Origin: Catonia carolina
Lineage: Eukaryota; Arthropoda; Insecta; Hemiptera; Achilidae
Assembly (NCBI GenBank): GCA_035578175.1
Contig: JAQMRL010000008.1
Coordinates: forward strand, 10,143,963 to 10,207,962
Reading direction: 5' to 3'
DNA length: 64,000 nucleotides
Position 1 is the first letter of the stretch. The number at the start of each line of letters is the position of its first letter. The notes under the pieces were generated by a model. It was not told the DNA's origin. It made no database searches and worked only from the letters and a program-made list of their open reading frames with translations. This document shows, in pieces, positions 10,961 to 20,563 of this stretch. The position numbers and the translations under genes are program-made.

Positions 10961-11483
10961 TTACTATTATTATTATTTTTTCTTTTTACTTTTGAGACCT
11001 CATAGGATCACTCTAGTTCAAGTTTAGGTCTGTTCCAGTGTCGGGTTTCTTTGAAAAAAGCGCTCTCCTAAGCGTGGCTTCCTTTTGTTTGGCCCACATT
11101 TTCTTAAAACGATCCGATCTCTGTTTCCGGTCTTTGTCGGTAAACACCCTGTTGTACACTGTTATGGTTTTTGGTACGAATGTCACCATTTTAGTCTTGA
11201 CAAGTTGGTTGTACTTAACTGATTTTGTTAGCTGGTCTTGGTTAATGATTCCAAGTTCCTCCACATCCCGCTGTACATCCTTCAGACACCTAGGTCTCGA
11301 CACCTTATTCCAAAAATGGTTGATCTGCTGGTTCACAAGTCTGGACTTTTCGGCTCTGAGTATGTGTCCTAGGAATGATATTTCTTTCTTTCTAAAGTTA
11401 TGTGTTAGTGGAGGGATTAGTTTGTAGATTTCTTTGTTAGGGATTAACCGCCACTGTCCTTCCACCATGTGCCTTTTGATCAT
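10961..11483 (-). pseudogene. LINE C-terminal fragment with 3' tail (second LINE family)
   Basis: The minus-strand frame 11013-11483 reads QWRLIPNKEIYKLIPPLTHN, then RKKEISFLGHILRAEKSRL. This is the RT C-terminal extension typical of insect endonuclease-reverse transcriptase ORFs (NKELYExxE...RKRRIxFxGHxLRM). It ends in a stop, TGATCCTATGAGG and a (TAA)n tail near 10970. The fragment at 50656-51424 has the same architecture with better-preserved upstream sequence. The polymerase palm and endonuclease are missing, so it is a 5'-truncated insertion. Confidence 0.8.
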
Positions 11484-11513
11484 GTACTTCCTAAGTATTT
11501 TTATTTCTATCTA

Positions 11514-11845
11514 TTTTTACTTTCTATTGCCTGTATGAATACATAGGAAAGAAAGTATGTTTTCATGTCGATTTTTCGAAATCGTGTTTTCACAGTTTCT
11601 ACACGTTTTCAGACCCCCTGAACCCAAAATACATGTTTTTAGCGGTTTGTGTTTGGGTGTGTGTGTCAATATAGTTTCTGACATGATTTCTTGACTTCTT
11701 GTTTTGGGCCACTCCTGGTCGAAACGTGACTTCAAACCCAATTTAGGTTCACTAACATTTTGTGTAGATATCGAATCCGAAAATCGTTTGTTTCTATCTT
11801 TTGTAGTTTCTGACATCTGAGTGCGACAAACGGACAAAAAAAATT
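11514..11845 (-). mobile_element. HL2 (HL1-related) fragment
   Basis: The 3' end resembles HL1 (hairpin-like CCTATGTATTCATACAGG, then GCAATAGAAAGT on the minus strand) but the 5' half differs. It contains CAGATGTCAGAAACTAC and AAACGATTTTCGGATTCG, shared with 34810-35615 and 63807-64000. I treat it as a sister family with an exchanged 5' half. Confidence 0.7.
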
Positions 11846-11864
11846 ATAGATGACAATTTAAAAA

Positions 11865-12770
11865 ATCTGGTGTGAAACACTCATACGACTTTCTCTTGCC
11901 AATTAAAATTATGAACAATATAGCCTAACATTAGTAATAAAACATTAGATTTAAACGAAAAAACTAACCATCATAAACATAACCTAATTTTAATCATGAG
12001 TGAAAGACGCAAAATGGAAATCAACCTGTTTGGCTTAAAAAATATGCAAAATCACTCTTTCACGCTAAACTAGGCTCGTCGAGAAAATGCTTTAAATAAA
12101 AGTTGTATATATTTTAATCTCCTCTAAGTTTTATGATATAGGTACATTTTTGTCGTAAAATGCATCCTACGGCTGAAATCATACAAATCGATTTTTTTTA
12201 CACTACTTCGTGAGAAAAAAACAGAAAATTGCTAATTACCGCTGAACTAAGCGCTAAACAAAAAAATGTTTGAAATAAAAGTTGCAGGACTTTAAATTAT
12301 CTACAACTTTTATTATATACATTTTTGCGCTAAAATGCATATTAAAGCCGCAATCTTAAAAACAATTTTTTACGTGAAAACAGCCTCACCAAGAATTTCA
12401 ACAAACATGGCGCCTACCTTATCTTGTAAAGCATAAAAAATTTAGTAAACCAGGCGATTTCAAAAAAAATTGTAGGACCAGTTTTTGAGAAAATCGCAAA
12501 AAAGTGAAAAATGACACGAATAAACTACTACTTCCGGTTGACCGATTTTGATGAAAATGTTCGTGTCTGTTCCGTTCTTGAGATATTCTGTCCACACACA
12601 CACACATACACACACGCACACACACTCACACTCACACACACACAGAGACCAATCGCTAAAAACGTGTTTTTTGGTTTCAGGGGGTGTGAAAACGTGTAGA
12701 TCCGGTGAAAACTCGACACGAAACAATAATTTCCTTCCTATATATTCATATAGGCAAGAGAAAGTAAAAA
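11865..12770 (+). mobile_element. HL1 (Helentron/HINE-like), full length
   Basis: Both ends are intact: ATCTGGTGTGAAAC at the left, and TATAGGCAAGAGAAAGTAAA after the terminal hairpin at the right. A deletion removes the TTCAAGTTTCAAGTT block before the CA tract at about 12592-12645. Confidence 0.9.
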
Positions 12771-13202
12771 TTACCACTAATATGCGAAAACTGTTGTAAA
12801 TAATAATGTTATGTATTCATATATTGCAAATTATAATATTATATTAATAAGAAGAGAACATAAATAACGCAAATTATTTTGCAAATTTTATTTGTAATAA
12901 AATGAAGGAATCAAGTAGAGTAAGTTATATTTATTTGTCAAATAAATTGAAGTAATAAAAATAATTGACCGCTAATATAATAGAGAATGAAAGAAATGTG
13001 ACGGTTTATAACATTTTAACGAGGCCACTGCAGTGAGCAGTGGAGCGTCTTTCATCTGACTTAGCTTTTTCTTCATTCTGTTTTGTATTAAAACGATACA
13101 GATCGCAGCTGCTAAGAATGCACATTGCGTTTAATTGGTAGATCACACGTAACGTTGGTAATATATTGTAACATTTATATCTGGTACTTTCGGGATACGA
13201 TA
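12771..13202. other. A/T-rich DNA, one small dyad
   Basis: Nothing coding is seen. CCACTGCAGTGAGCAGTGG near 13025 forms a 7-bp inverted repeat of unknown meaning. Confidence 0.45.
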
Positions 13203-13830
13203 TAAGAAATAAAATAAAATTTATTTCTTCAAAATTTTACAAAATTAAAAAAAGAATTTAAACTAACTTTTGATTCTTAGATTTCTCTAAAAACAGAAAA
13301 CAATTATTTACTGGAAAAAGTACCTGCAAAGGAAAAACAAAGGAAAGAAAGGACAAAAGAAAAATAAAGGAAAAATAAATTTGTTTCTTCGAAAATTATT
13401 CAAAATATTAAAAAACAAACGATTATGATTAACTTTTGTCCTTAAATTACACTAAAAATAAAACAAAATAAATTACTGGGAATTATCTGCAAAGGATAAA
13501 CAAAGAAAAGGAAAGGAAAGAAAGGACAAAAGAAAAATAAAGGAAAAATAAATTATTTGTTTCTTCAAAAATTATACAAAGTATAAAAAAACAAACGATT
13601 ATGATTAACTTTTGTCCTTAAATTACACTAAAAACAAAACAAAATTAATTACTGGGAAAGTATCTGCAAAGGAAAAACAAAGGAAAGGAAAGAAAGGACA
13701 AAAGAAAAAGTAAAGGAAAAATAAATTTGTTTCTTCAAAAATTATACAAAATATAAAAAACAAACAATTATGATAAACTTTTGTCCTTAAATTACACTAA
13801 AAACAAAATTAATTACTGGAAAAATACCTG
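13203..13830 (+). repeat. ~165-177-bp tandem array, about four copies
   Basis: Marker T(A)(C/T)CTGCAAAGG or its variant falls at 13321, 13484, 13661 and 13825, giving spacings of 163, 177 and 164. Each unit holds an A/G-rich half (AAAGGAAAGAAAGGACAAAAG) and a T-rich half (TTTGTTTCTTC...). Unit length varies by indels in the purine-rich part. It resembles a short satellite block. Confidence 0.85.
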
Positions 13831-13907
13831 GAGGCAGATAACCTATTAGGCTATTTTATATATTTTACATGACCGATTATGAATTGTTTTTATTATTACT
13901 TAGATTG

Positions 13908-13972
13908 TTCTTCCGGTTGACCGATTTTGATAAAAATGCTCGTCTCCGGTTCTCTAGTGATACTTAGATTTA
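13908..13972 (+). mobile_element. HL1 internal fragment
   Basis: CTTCCGGTTGACCGATTTTG and the following ATAAAAATGCTCGT match the HL1 region just before the CA tract; both sides are lost. Confidence 0.65.
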
Positions 13973-14357
13973 GCTTGGTAGCCGGAGAAGCTGAGGGTAC
14001 AGCTTCTTTCTGGATTTACCTTCCCGTAGGTTGGTCATATTGTGACAGTTATAAAACAGCATACCACCTTAGGCCCCAGGTGACAAACTAAACGAAGTTA
14101 TTATCACAGATGATGAAACAAACACCCTCATAGACGGCAAACGAAGACGAGGTGACACTCAAGTTCCCTTACTCGTATCTTTTGAACCTCCCATAGACAT
14201 AACTGAGTCCACCCACGGTCACATCCTCAAGGCAACAAAACACTACCCGTTACCAATTAAAAAAACAAAAACCGGGCCCACACAACTGGTAAAATTCAGC
14301 ACTGTATGCAGTTCTATTCGTAGGACACCCAAATTAAATTTTATAGTACAATGGCTG
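13973..14357 (+). pseudogene. Unrecognised open frame without start codon, cut by SINE-M
   Basis: A stop-free frame runs 14073-14357 (95 codons) and contains EVIITDDETNTLIDGKRRRG and LLVSFEPPIDITESTHGHIL. Composition is protein-like: charged residues, few low-complexity runs and fewer A/T-biased codons than the surroundings. A second frame at 13973-14093 (GTASFWIYLPVGWSYCDSY) overlaps it, as if one frameshift joined them. There is no ATG, and SINE-M truncates the 3' side. I do not recognise the family. A retroelement ORF or decayed exon are possible. Confidence 0.4.
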
Positions 14358-14754
14358 TTGTTGTTTAGGTCAACAGCCAAAAGGCTGGTTTGAACCTACA
14401 GAGGTTTTACTAAGTAAAAACGAGGAGTAAGTGGTTTACCATTGCCTTCCTCACTGAGTTGAAAGAGTATGCTTATCAGCATGCCAGGCCCTCCGAAAAG
14501 CACTCACTTTCCACCCTGCAAATGACACCTTCACTTCATTCACCACAGGGTCTGGCTGCATAGTGAAATTCATTACTCTCAGAGGAGATAACTCTGACTA
14601 GTGTCTTTTACACCTCTACCTCTTCTGTTCTTAAATAGTTCAGTCATATAAGTGGCTGACTATGTGATAAAGAAACAGAACTATTTTTTTTTTTAGCCCT
14701 GGACCAGACAGATAGAGTGCAATTAAAATAACACTCCACCTGCCCGTTTTGGGC
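14358..14754 (-). repeat. SINE-M copy, full length
   Basis: Both ends are present (GTTGTTGTTTAGG on the + strand, i.e. an (AAC)n tail, and GTTTTGGGC at the 5' head). It interrupts the open frame described at 13973-14357. Confidence 0.9.
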
Positions 14755-14775
14755 ATACTCATAACATATGGGTGT

Positions 14776-15040
14776 CATTACAGAGGAATGAGTCTCGTAT
14801 CCAGGCTAAAATAAGATTTTTGCGGGGAGTCAAAGCTACAAGCGCCGAGTTAAATGTTCAGTCACTGTTAGAAACGTTAAGAATATACAAGAGAAACTGG
14901 TTGAATCATTTATTTCGCATGCCATCACACAGACTTCGTCTGTGTGCATAGCAATATAAACCTAGAGGGGAGCAAGACTTGGGAAGATCTAAAATGAGAT
15001 GGACGCCGGAACAGGCCACTGAGACTAATCCTTGACAGAT
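14776..15040 (+). pseudogene. LINE C-terminal fragment (third type)
   Basis: One frame reads RNESRIQAKIRFLRGVKATS, then KRNWLNHLFRMPSHRLRLC and QYKPRGEQDLGRSKMRW. This matches the tail of retrotransposon ORFs with MRFLRxVKG...W.xHLxRM...KPxGRRxxGRPxxRW. An in-frame stop breaks it after the HLFRM region. No upstream RT domains remain. Confidence 0.65.
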
Positions 15041-15194
15041 GATGATGAAAACGGGGTCCACCCAGTGCTTATTTGAATCATCCTCGTCCGGGTTCACCGC
15101 AATGACCAATTTTACTGATTTTCACGAGCAATGAAACTATGCACTGATTAATTCAACTCTTGCCGATTGACGTTATACGTGTTTATGCTCGCTC

Positions 15195-15259
15195 AGTTTT
15201 GTATCTTAAGTTCCACGTTTAAACTTCGCACGGTACTTCGTTCTTGAAATAATTTGTTC

Positions 15260-15308
<49 letters not shown>

Positions 15309-15350
15309 TAGCCAGAGAATGAGTGGGTGAGTAAGGATGAGAGGGAGGAG

Positions 15351-15392
<42 letters not shown>

Positions 15393-15508
15393 CGAATTGC
15401 TAAAAACATGTTTTTTGGGTCTCAAAACGTGTATAACCGATAAAAATCATATCGAAAAATTGGTATGAAAACAATACACAATACTTTCCTTCCCTAATTC
15501 ATACAAAG
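15195..15508 (+). mobile_element. HL1 3'-half fragment with CA and GA tracts
   Basis: It matches HL1 from the AACTTAAG/GTTTAAACTTC area through a (CA)n tract (15259-15306), a secondary GA tract (15354-15395) and ATTGCTAAAAACATG to a degraded 3' end (TACAAAGCAAGAGC). Confidence 0.75.
15354..15395 (+). repeat. (GA)n microsatellite
   Basis: About 40 bp of GA repeats lie beside the HL1 CA tract. They are unusual for the family; only the copy near 52413 also has GA units. Confidence 0.9.
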
Positions 15509-15918
15509 CAAGAGCATTAATTAATGCGTTATTTAGACTACTATAATGCTTTTCACGGTTGATGAGCTCGGCTGTTCCACGCGTTTAGACCAATCAGAAC
15601 ATTTTCCAGCTTTGTCAGATTGTACGAATGTTTCAGCATGACAAACATTAATTGCGCATGCGTAATAAGAGCCGCAGTAGTTCACTCGTGTCTTGTATCT
15701 CGTACTGAACATCGATTATAGAGCGCGTTAACATGCAATACTTTATAATATAATCAGCTGATTGTATGTTTATAGGTTATAAAATTGTTATTGAAAGTCA
15801 AAAAAAAAATGGCTGACGAAATATATAACTGAGCTACGAGAGCATTGCGTACGTTCAGAGCTCATCAGCTCTGAAAAATTCTATTGTATTCTATTAAATT
15901 GAAAAAATATGTATCATT
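15509..15918. other. Spacer with a near-palindromic NRF-1-like site
   Basis: TGCGCATGCG at 15653-15662 fits the core of the NRF-1 consensus but no gene start is visible nearby. The rest is A/T-rich and unrecognised. Confidence 0.35.
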
Positions 15919-16216
15919 AAAGTTTTTTTTGTAATCCCTAATTTGTGTACGTTGCAATCTGTTCAATTGAGAACAATAAGCAAACCCATGACCCAATGAG
16001 ATGAGGGTGATGTGTATGACTTGTAAATGAGGTGTAGTCTTGTTCAGACTCAGGTCGACGATTCCTGAGAGAGTATGGTTAATTAAACCCCAACCATCAA
16101 AGTACACCGGTAACCACTGTCTAGCATTCAAATCCTTATAAAAGTCACTACCTTTACTAGGATTTGAACCAGGAACCTTCGTCTCCAAAAATCAGCTGTT
16201 AAACAGCTGATTTTGG
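15919..16216 (-). repeat. SINE-P copy, 5'-truncated at the palindrome
   Basis: On the minus strand the element starts inside GCCAAAATCAGCTG, keeps the palindrome, B box and body, and ends with TAGGGATTACAAAAAAAAC. The A box is missing. The 5' flank is duplicated beside the copy at 16719-16953. Confidence 0.85.
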
Positions 16217-16318
16217 CTCATTAAAGTAAATAAATAAATTAAATATAAATTTACGTAGTGAGTGAGTGTATATTCACCAACACGGACGATGTTATTAGTT
16301 AGACTAGTAACAGTCTTT

Positions 16319-16718
16319 GCCCATAACAGACAGGTGGAGTGTCAAATTATTTACACCCAACCTGTTCGTTGCAGGGCTAAAATAAATAGTTCTGTTTCTT
16401 GTCACATGGTCAGCCAATTAAATGACTGAATCATTTAAGAACAGAAGAGGTAGAGGTGTAAAAGTCACTAGTCAGAGTTATCTCCTCCGAGAGTAATGTA
16501 TTTCACTATGTACCCAGACCCTGTGGTGAATGAAGTGAAGGTGTCATTTGCAGGGTGGAAAGTGAGTGCTTTTTGGAGGGCCTGGCATGCTGATAAGCAT
16601 ACTCTTTCAACTCAGTGAGGAAGGCAATGGTAAACCACCTTACTCCTCGTTTTTACTTAGTAAAACCTATGTAGGTTCAAACCAGCCTTTCCGCTGATGA
16701 CCTAAACAACAACAACAA
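16319..16718 (+). repeat. SINE-M copy, full length with (AAC)n tail
   Basis: It begins GCCCATAACAGACAGG and ends GACCTAAACAACAACAACAA, giving the clearest (AAC)n tail in the window. It separates the two duplicated SINE-P blocks. Confidence 0.9.
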
Positions 16719-16953
16719 GCAACCCCATGACCCAAAGAGATGAGGATGTGTATGACGTGTAAATGAGGTGTAGTCTTGTACAGACTCAGGTCAACGATTC
16801 CTGAGAGAGTATGGTTAATTGAACCCCAACCATCAAAGTACACCGGTAACCACAATCTAGTATTCAAATCCGTATAAAAGTAACTATCGTTACTAGGATT
16901 TGAACCAGGAACTTTCGTCTCCGAAAATCAGCTGTTAAACAGCTGATTTTGGC
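16719..16953 (-). repeat. SINE-P copy, truncated at both sides
   Basis: It keeps the body, B box and palindrome (GAAAATCAGCTGTTAAACAG). The A-box head is missing at the same point as in 15919-16216, and the A-rich tail is replaced by the SINE-M junction. Confidence 0.85.
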
Positions 16954-17058
16954 TCATTAAAGTAAATACATAAATAAATAAATTAAATATAAATTTACGT
17001 AGTGAGTGAGTGTATATTCACCAACACGGACGATGTTTTTAGTTAGACTAGTAACAGC

Positions 17059-17578
17059 TAGGCTCGGCAGAGCGAGAGACACCGTTAACATCACGGATTG
17101 TAAAAATAGTCAAGAGCATTCTTAGTAGCGACGATTCGTACACTTGAGTATGTTTTATATTATGGAATAACGCCAAATTCTTCTACTGGACGTTACACAT
17201 ATCGTATGGCTATTCAAAAAAAATACGATGCAACATGTAGAAAAAATTAACGGTATCTTTTTTAACAAATCTCTACAATTTTTCTTCTGTTATTATTAGC
17301 AGTAATAAAATTAAATTATCCTATTAATAACGTACATTTGAATTAAATTTATTTTAAAATTTTTTCTCTACTTCCCCCAAAGTATAATATAATTTTTTAT
17401 ATCTTGTAGGTATGAGTTTAAATGGTAAAATATCACAAAGTATTTAAACAATTAAATTTACAGTAATAATGTAACTTTTATATTTTTTTAAAGTTTTTTT
17501 ATTACTTTCTTATGTGTTTTGTATTTGTTATATTACCAGCTGGAGTTAAAACTAATGAGCAATTTTTGAAACGTTTAC
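17059..17578. other. A/T-rich DNA, nothing recognised
   Basis: No frame or family is recognised before the TA that starts the transposon at 17581. Confidence 0.5.
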
Positions 17579-17580
17579 TA

Positions 17581-18694
17581 CAGAGTGGTTTTTTAGTCCT
17601 GTTACCCAATTGTTAAAGTCTGGTAATGTTTTACTAAGAAAGAGAAATTTTGTTTTGTGACACGAAGTTGGTAACCCTATTCAACCGGTATAGATACGGT
17701 AGTGTAAGTTAATTCTCCTTGAGCTGTGTAAAATTTTGTGCCGTTTCCGGTCGTGTAACGAACAGACTATCTTTTACCCTAGAACAGCGGTTCCCAATCT
17801 TTTTTTCCCGTACCACTTGGTGAATCTTTAACTAAAATTGTACCCCCAAAAATGTAACATCACTGTAACTACAATACTTCACTTAGCTATTAACCACTAG
17901 TTAATTTCTAATCAATTTGCATATTTTCATATGTTTTTTATTTATTTCCAAATATTTTGCATAATTTAAATTTATTTTTTATAATCATAATGGTATTTTT
18001 CTGTGAGTATACGTTGATTAGTTTTTAAATACTGCAAAATATAACTTACACTTGTACGTTTTATTATGTGTTCAAATTAAGATATAAATTTAAACCAAGG
18101 AAAATGAAAGTTAACACAAGCATTTAAAATAGATATTTTATTGAAAACTGAACATTTCTTGTATTGCCTTAATTTTACATCAAACTACTAATGACAGAGT
18201 TATAATAATTATAGTATTTCTAATCTAAAACAAGACAGATTAGTTTTAAACTTTGAAAAAATTCTCATCGAATACGAAATGCCTTTAAAATTTGTAAATA
18301 CAAAATCTAACATGAAAATTGTGATGTATTGAAACTAAATTATTAGTCCAGGAAACGTCTTCAGAACTCTTTATTAGTGTGACCCTTGTGGCTGTTTTGT
18401 TGCACTTAATCGTTTGAAATTAGATTCAAATGTAGACAAATAAAGCCTTAGATCTGGGCTTGCATTAAGCTTGTCAGTACAATAACCGCACCAAGTTACT
18501 CAGAAAAACAGCGTCCGCCATTGTCCTTTATTTTCGGCGTACCCCAAACCGGTTCGTCACGTACCCCAGGTTGGGAACCGCTGCCCTAGAATAACGGGTT
18601 TTCATTCCTGAACAATATTTTGCTGCGAAATCGTACGCGAATGTAAAACAAAAATTTCAAAATAAATTTTCTGGTGTTTCTCCACTTCACAAGC
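17581..18694 (+). mobile_element. DUF4817-type Tc1/mariner relative, left end only, with hAT inside
   Basis: It begins at a TA (17579-17580) and matches the left ~330 bp of the element at 43561 (TTTTTTAGTCCTGTTACCC, CCTTGAGCTGTGTAAAATTT). After a 799-bp hAT insertion the match resumes at 18592 (TTTTCATTCCTGAACAATA) and fades near 18694. No right inverted end is present. The coding part is frameshifted. Confidence 0.8.
17785..18583. mobile_element. Non-autonomous hAT element with 8-bp TSD
   Basis: Inverted ends CAGCGGTTCCCAA(T/C)CT flank 799 bp with no transposase frame. The perfect 8-bp direct repeat CCCTAGAA occurs at 17777-17784 and 18584-18591. The 8-bp duplication and the CAGxGGTTCCCAA ends are diagnostic of the hAT superfamily. 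Confidence 0.95.
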
Positions 18695-18743
18695 CCGTTA
18701 TGGGCGAGTTATGAACGCTAATTTTAACGTAAATTAACGAGTA

Positions 18744-20094
18744 CAGTAGAGCGTCAATAATTCGGACATCAAAAATCCGGATTCAATTCTGGCGAAAAAT
18801 GGGAATTAATTTATCGTAGGTTAAAAGTGTCCAATATGGCTGAACGGCTCGCCGTGCGTGATGAGTAAGAGATACGCTCGAATCGCGTGTTGCGTAGTGG
18901 TCACTCTTTTATATGTAGGCTACAATTACAAATTTCGTTAAATAAAAATCTGGTGTGAAACACTCACACAACTTTCTCTTGCCAGTGCAAATAATTAACA
19001 ATAAACCTAATATTAGTAATAAAACATTAGAAATAAACAAAAAACTAACCTCAAAAACATAACCTTATTTTAATCATGAGTGAAAGACGCAAAATGAAAA
19101 TCAACCTCAGTTTGGCCTAAAAATACGGAAAATCAATCTTTCACGCTCAACTAGGCTCTGTGGAGAAAAATGCTTTAAGTAAAAGTTGTAGGTCTTTTTA
19201 TTTACTATAAAATTTATTATGTACACTTTTGTCGTAAAATGCATTCTAAGGCTGAAATCTTTAAAAAATCGACTTTTCACACGTTTTCGTGAGAAAAAAA
19301 CAGAAAATCGCAAATTACCGCTAAACTAAGCGTTATACAAAAAATTGTTTGAAATAAAAGTTGTAGGATTTTAAATTCTCTACAACTTTTATTATATAAC
19401 GTTTTTCGCTAAAATGCATATTAAAGCCGCAATCTTAAAAAGAAAATGGTTTTACGTAAAAACAGCCTCACGCAGAATTTCAGCAAACATGGCGCCTACC
19501 CTATCTTGTAGAGAATAAAAAATTGAGTAAACCAGGCGATTATAAAAAAAATCGTAGGACCAGTTTTTGAGAAAATCGCAAAAAAGTGAAAAATTATACG
19601 AATAAACTACTACTTCCGGTTGACCGATTTTGATGAAAATGTTCGTGTCGGGTTCGGTAGTGGTATGTAACTTAAGTTTCAAGTTTCAAGTTCGTACGAC
19701 GTTCCGTTCTTGAGATATTTTGTATACACACACACACACAGACCAATCGCTAAAAACATGTTTTTTGGGTTCAGGGGGTCTGAAAACGTATAGATCCGGT
19801 GAAAACTCGATTTCGAAAAATCGACATGAAAACAATACTTTCCTTCCTATGTATTCATATAGGCAAGATAAAGTAAAAATTCGTTCTTTATACATAGCAT
19901 ATTTCGTAGTTTTACTTACCCGCTTCACATTTCTGTTAACAAATCATGTAAAATATAGTCGAATTTAGCTACTGTACTTTTCTTACTTTGAAGACGTCTA
20001 CTGGCAATTTTATCGGGTGTTTCTATAATCCGGATAATTTAATAATCCGGATGGCGTCCGGTCCCAATTAATCCGGATTATTGACGCTCTACTG
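18744..20094. mobile_element. pogo/Tigger-like MITE with TA TSD, carrying HL1
   Basis: Inverted ends CAGTAGAGCGTCAATAAT(T/C)C lie inside TA dinucleotides at 18742-18743 and 20095-20096. The ends and the adjacent ATCCGGATT-rich sequence resemble pogo/Tigger termini. Without the 932-bp HL1 insertion the element is about 420 bp and has no transposase. Confidence 0.9.
18948..19879 (+). mobile_element. HL1, full length, inside the pogo MITE
   Basis: Both ends are intact (ATCTGGTGTGAAAC; CAAGATAAAGTAAAAA). The CA tract is short (19728-19740). No target-site duplication is visible at the junctions with the pogo MITE, as expected for Helitron/Helentron insertion. Confidence 0.9.
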
Positions 20095-20102
20095 TACATC
20101 CT

Positions 20103-20455
20103 CAATCTGTTCGTTGCAGGGCTAAAATAAATAGTTCTGTTTCTTATCACATGGTCAGCCAATTAAATGACTGAATCAGTTAAGAACAAAAGAGGTAGAG
20201 GTGTAAAAGACATTAATCAGAGTTACCTCCTCTGAAAGTACTGAATTTCACTATACAGCCAGACCCTGTGGTGAATAAAATGAAGGTGTCATTTGCAGAG
20301 TGGAAAATATGTGCTTTTCAGAGGGCCTGGCATGCTGATAAGCATTCTTTTCCATTTAGTGAGGAAGGCAATTGTAAACCACCTCACTCCTCGTTTTACT
20401 TAGTAAAACCTCTACAGGTTCAAACCAGCCTTTCGGCTGATGACCTAAACAACAC
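20103..20455 (+). repeat. SINE-M copy, 5'-truncated, with TSD
   Basis: It starts inside the 5' hairpin (TCAATCTGTTCG) and ends CCTAAACAACACA. The 11-bp repeat ACTGTACATCC occurs at 20091-20101 and 20456-20466. It includes the last bases of the pogo MITE and its TA, so SINE-M inserted at that boundary later. Confidence 0.9.
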
Positions 20456-20563
20456 AACTGTACATCCTAGGAAAACCAAATTCTACAAGTTCGAGTTATG
20501 GAAATTCAAATGTAAACTGTATCAGTATCACAACCTGGTTTCCGTAATCTGCAAACAGATATA

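Larger units (their letters stand above)
15978..17058. repeat. Local duplication of a truncated SINE-P plus its flank
   Basis: Two blocks, about 15978-16314 and 16716-17058, are alike along their length, including ~100 bp beyond the SINE (GTGAGTGAGTGTATATTCAC, ACACGGACGATG). They share the same 5' truncation point, so they arose by segmental duplication, not two insertions. A SINE-M copy lies between them. Confidence 0.8.
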
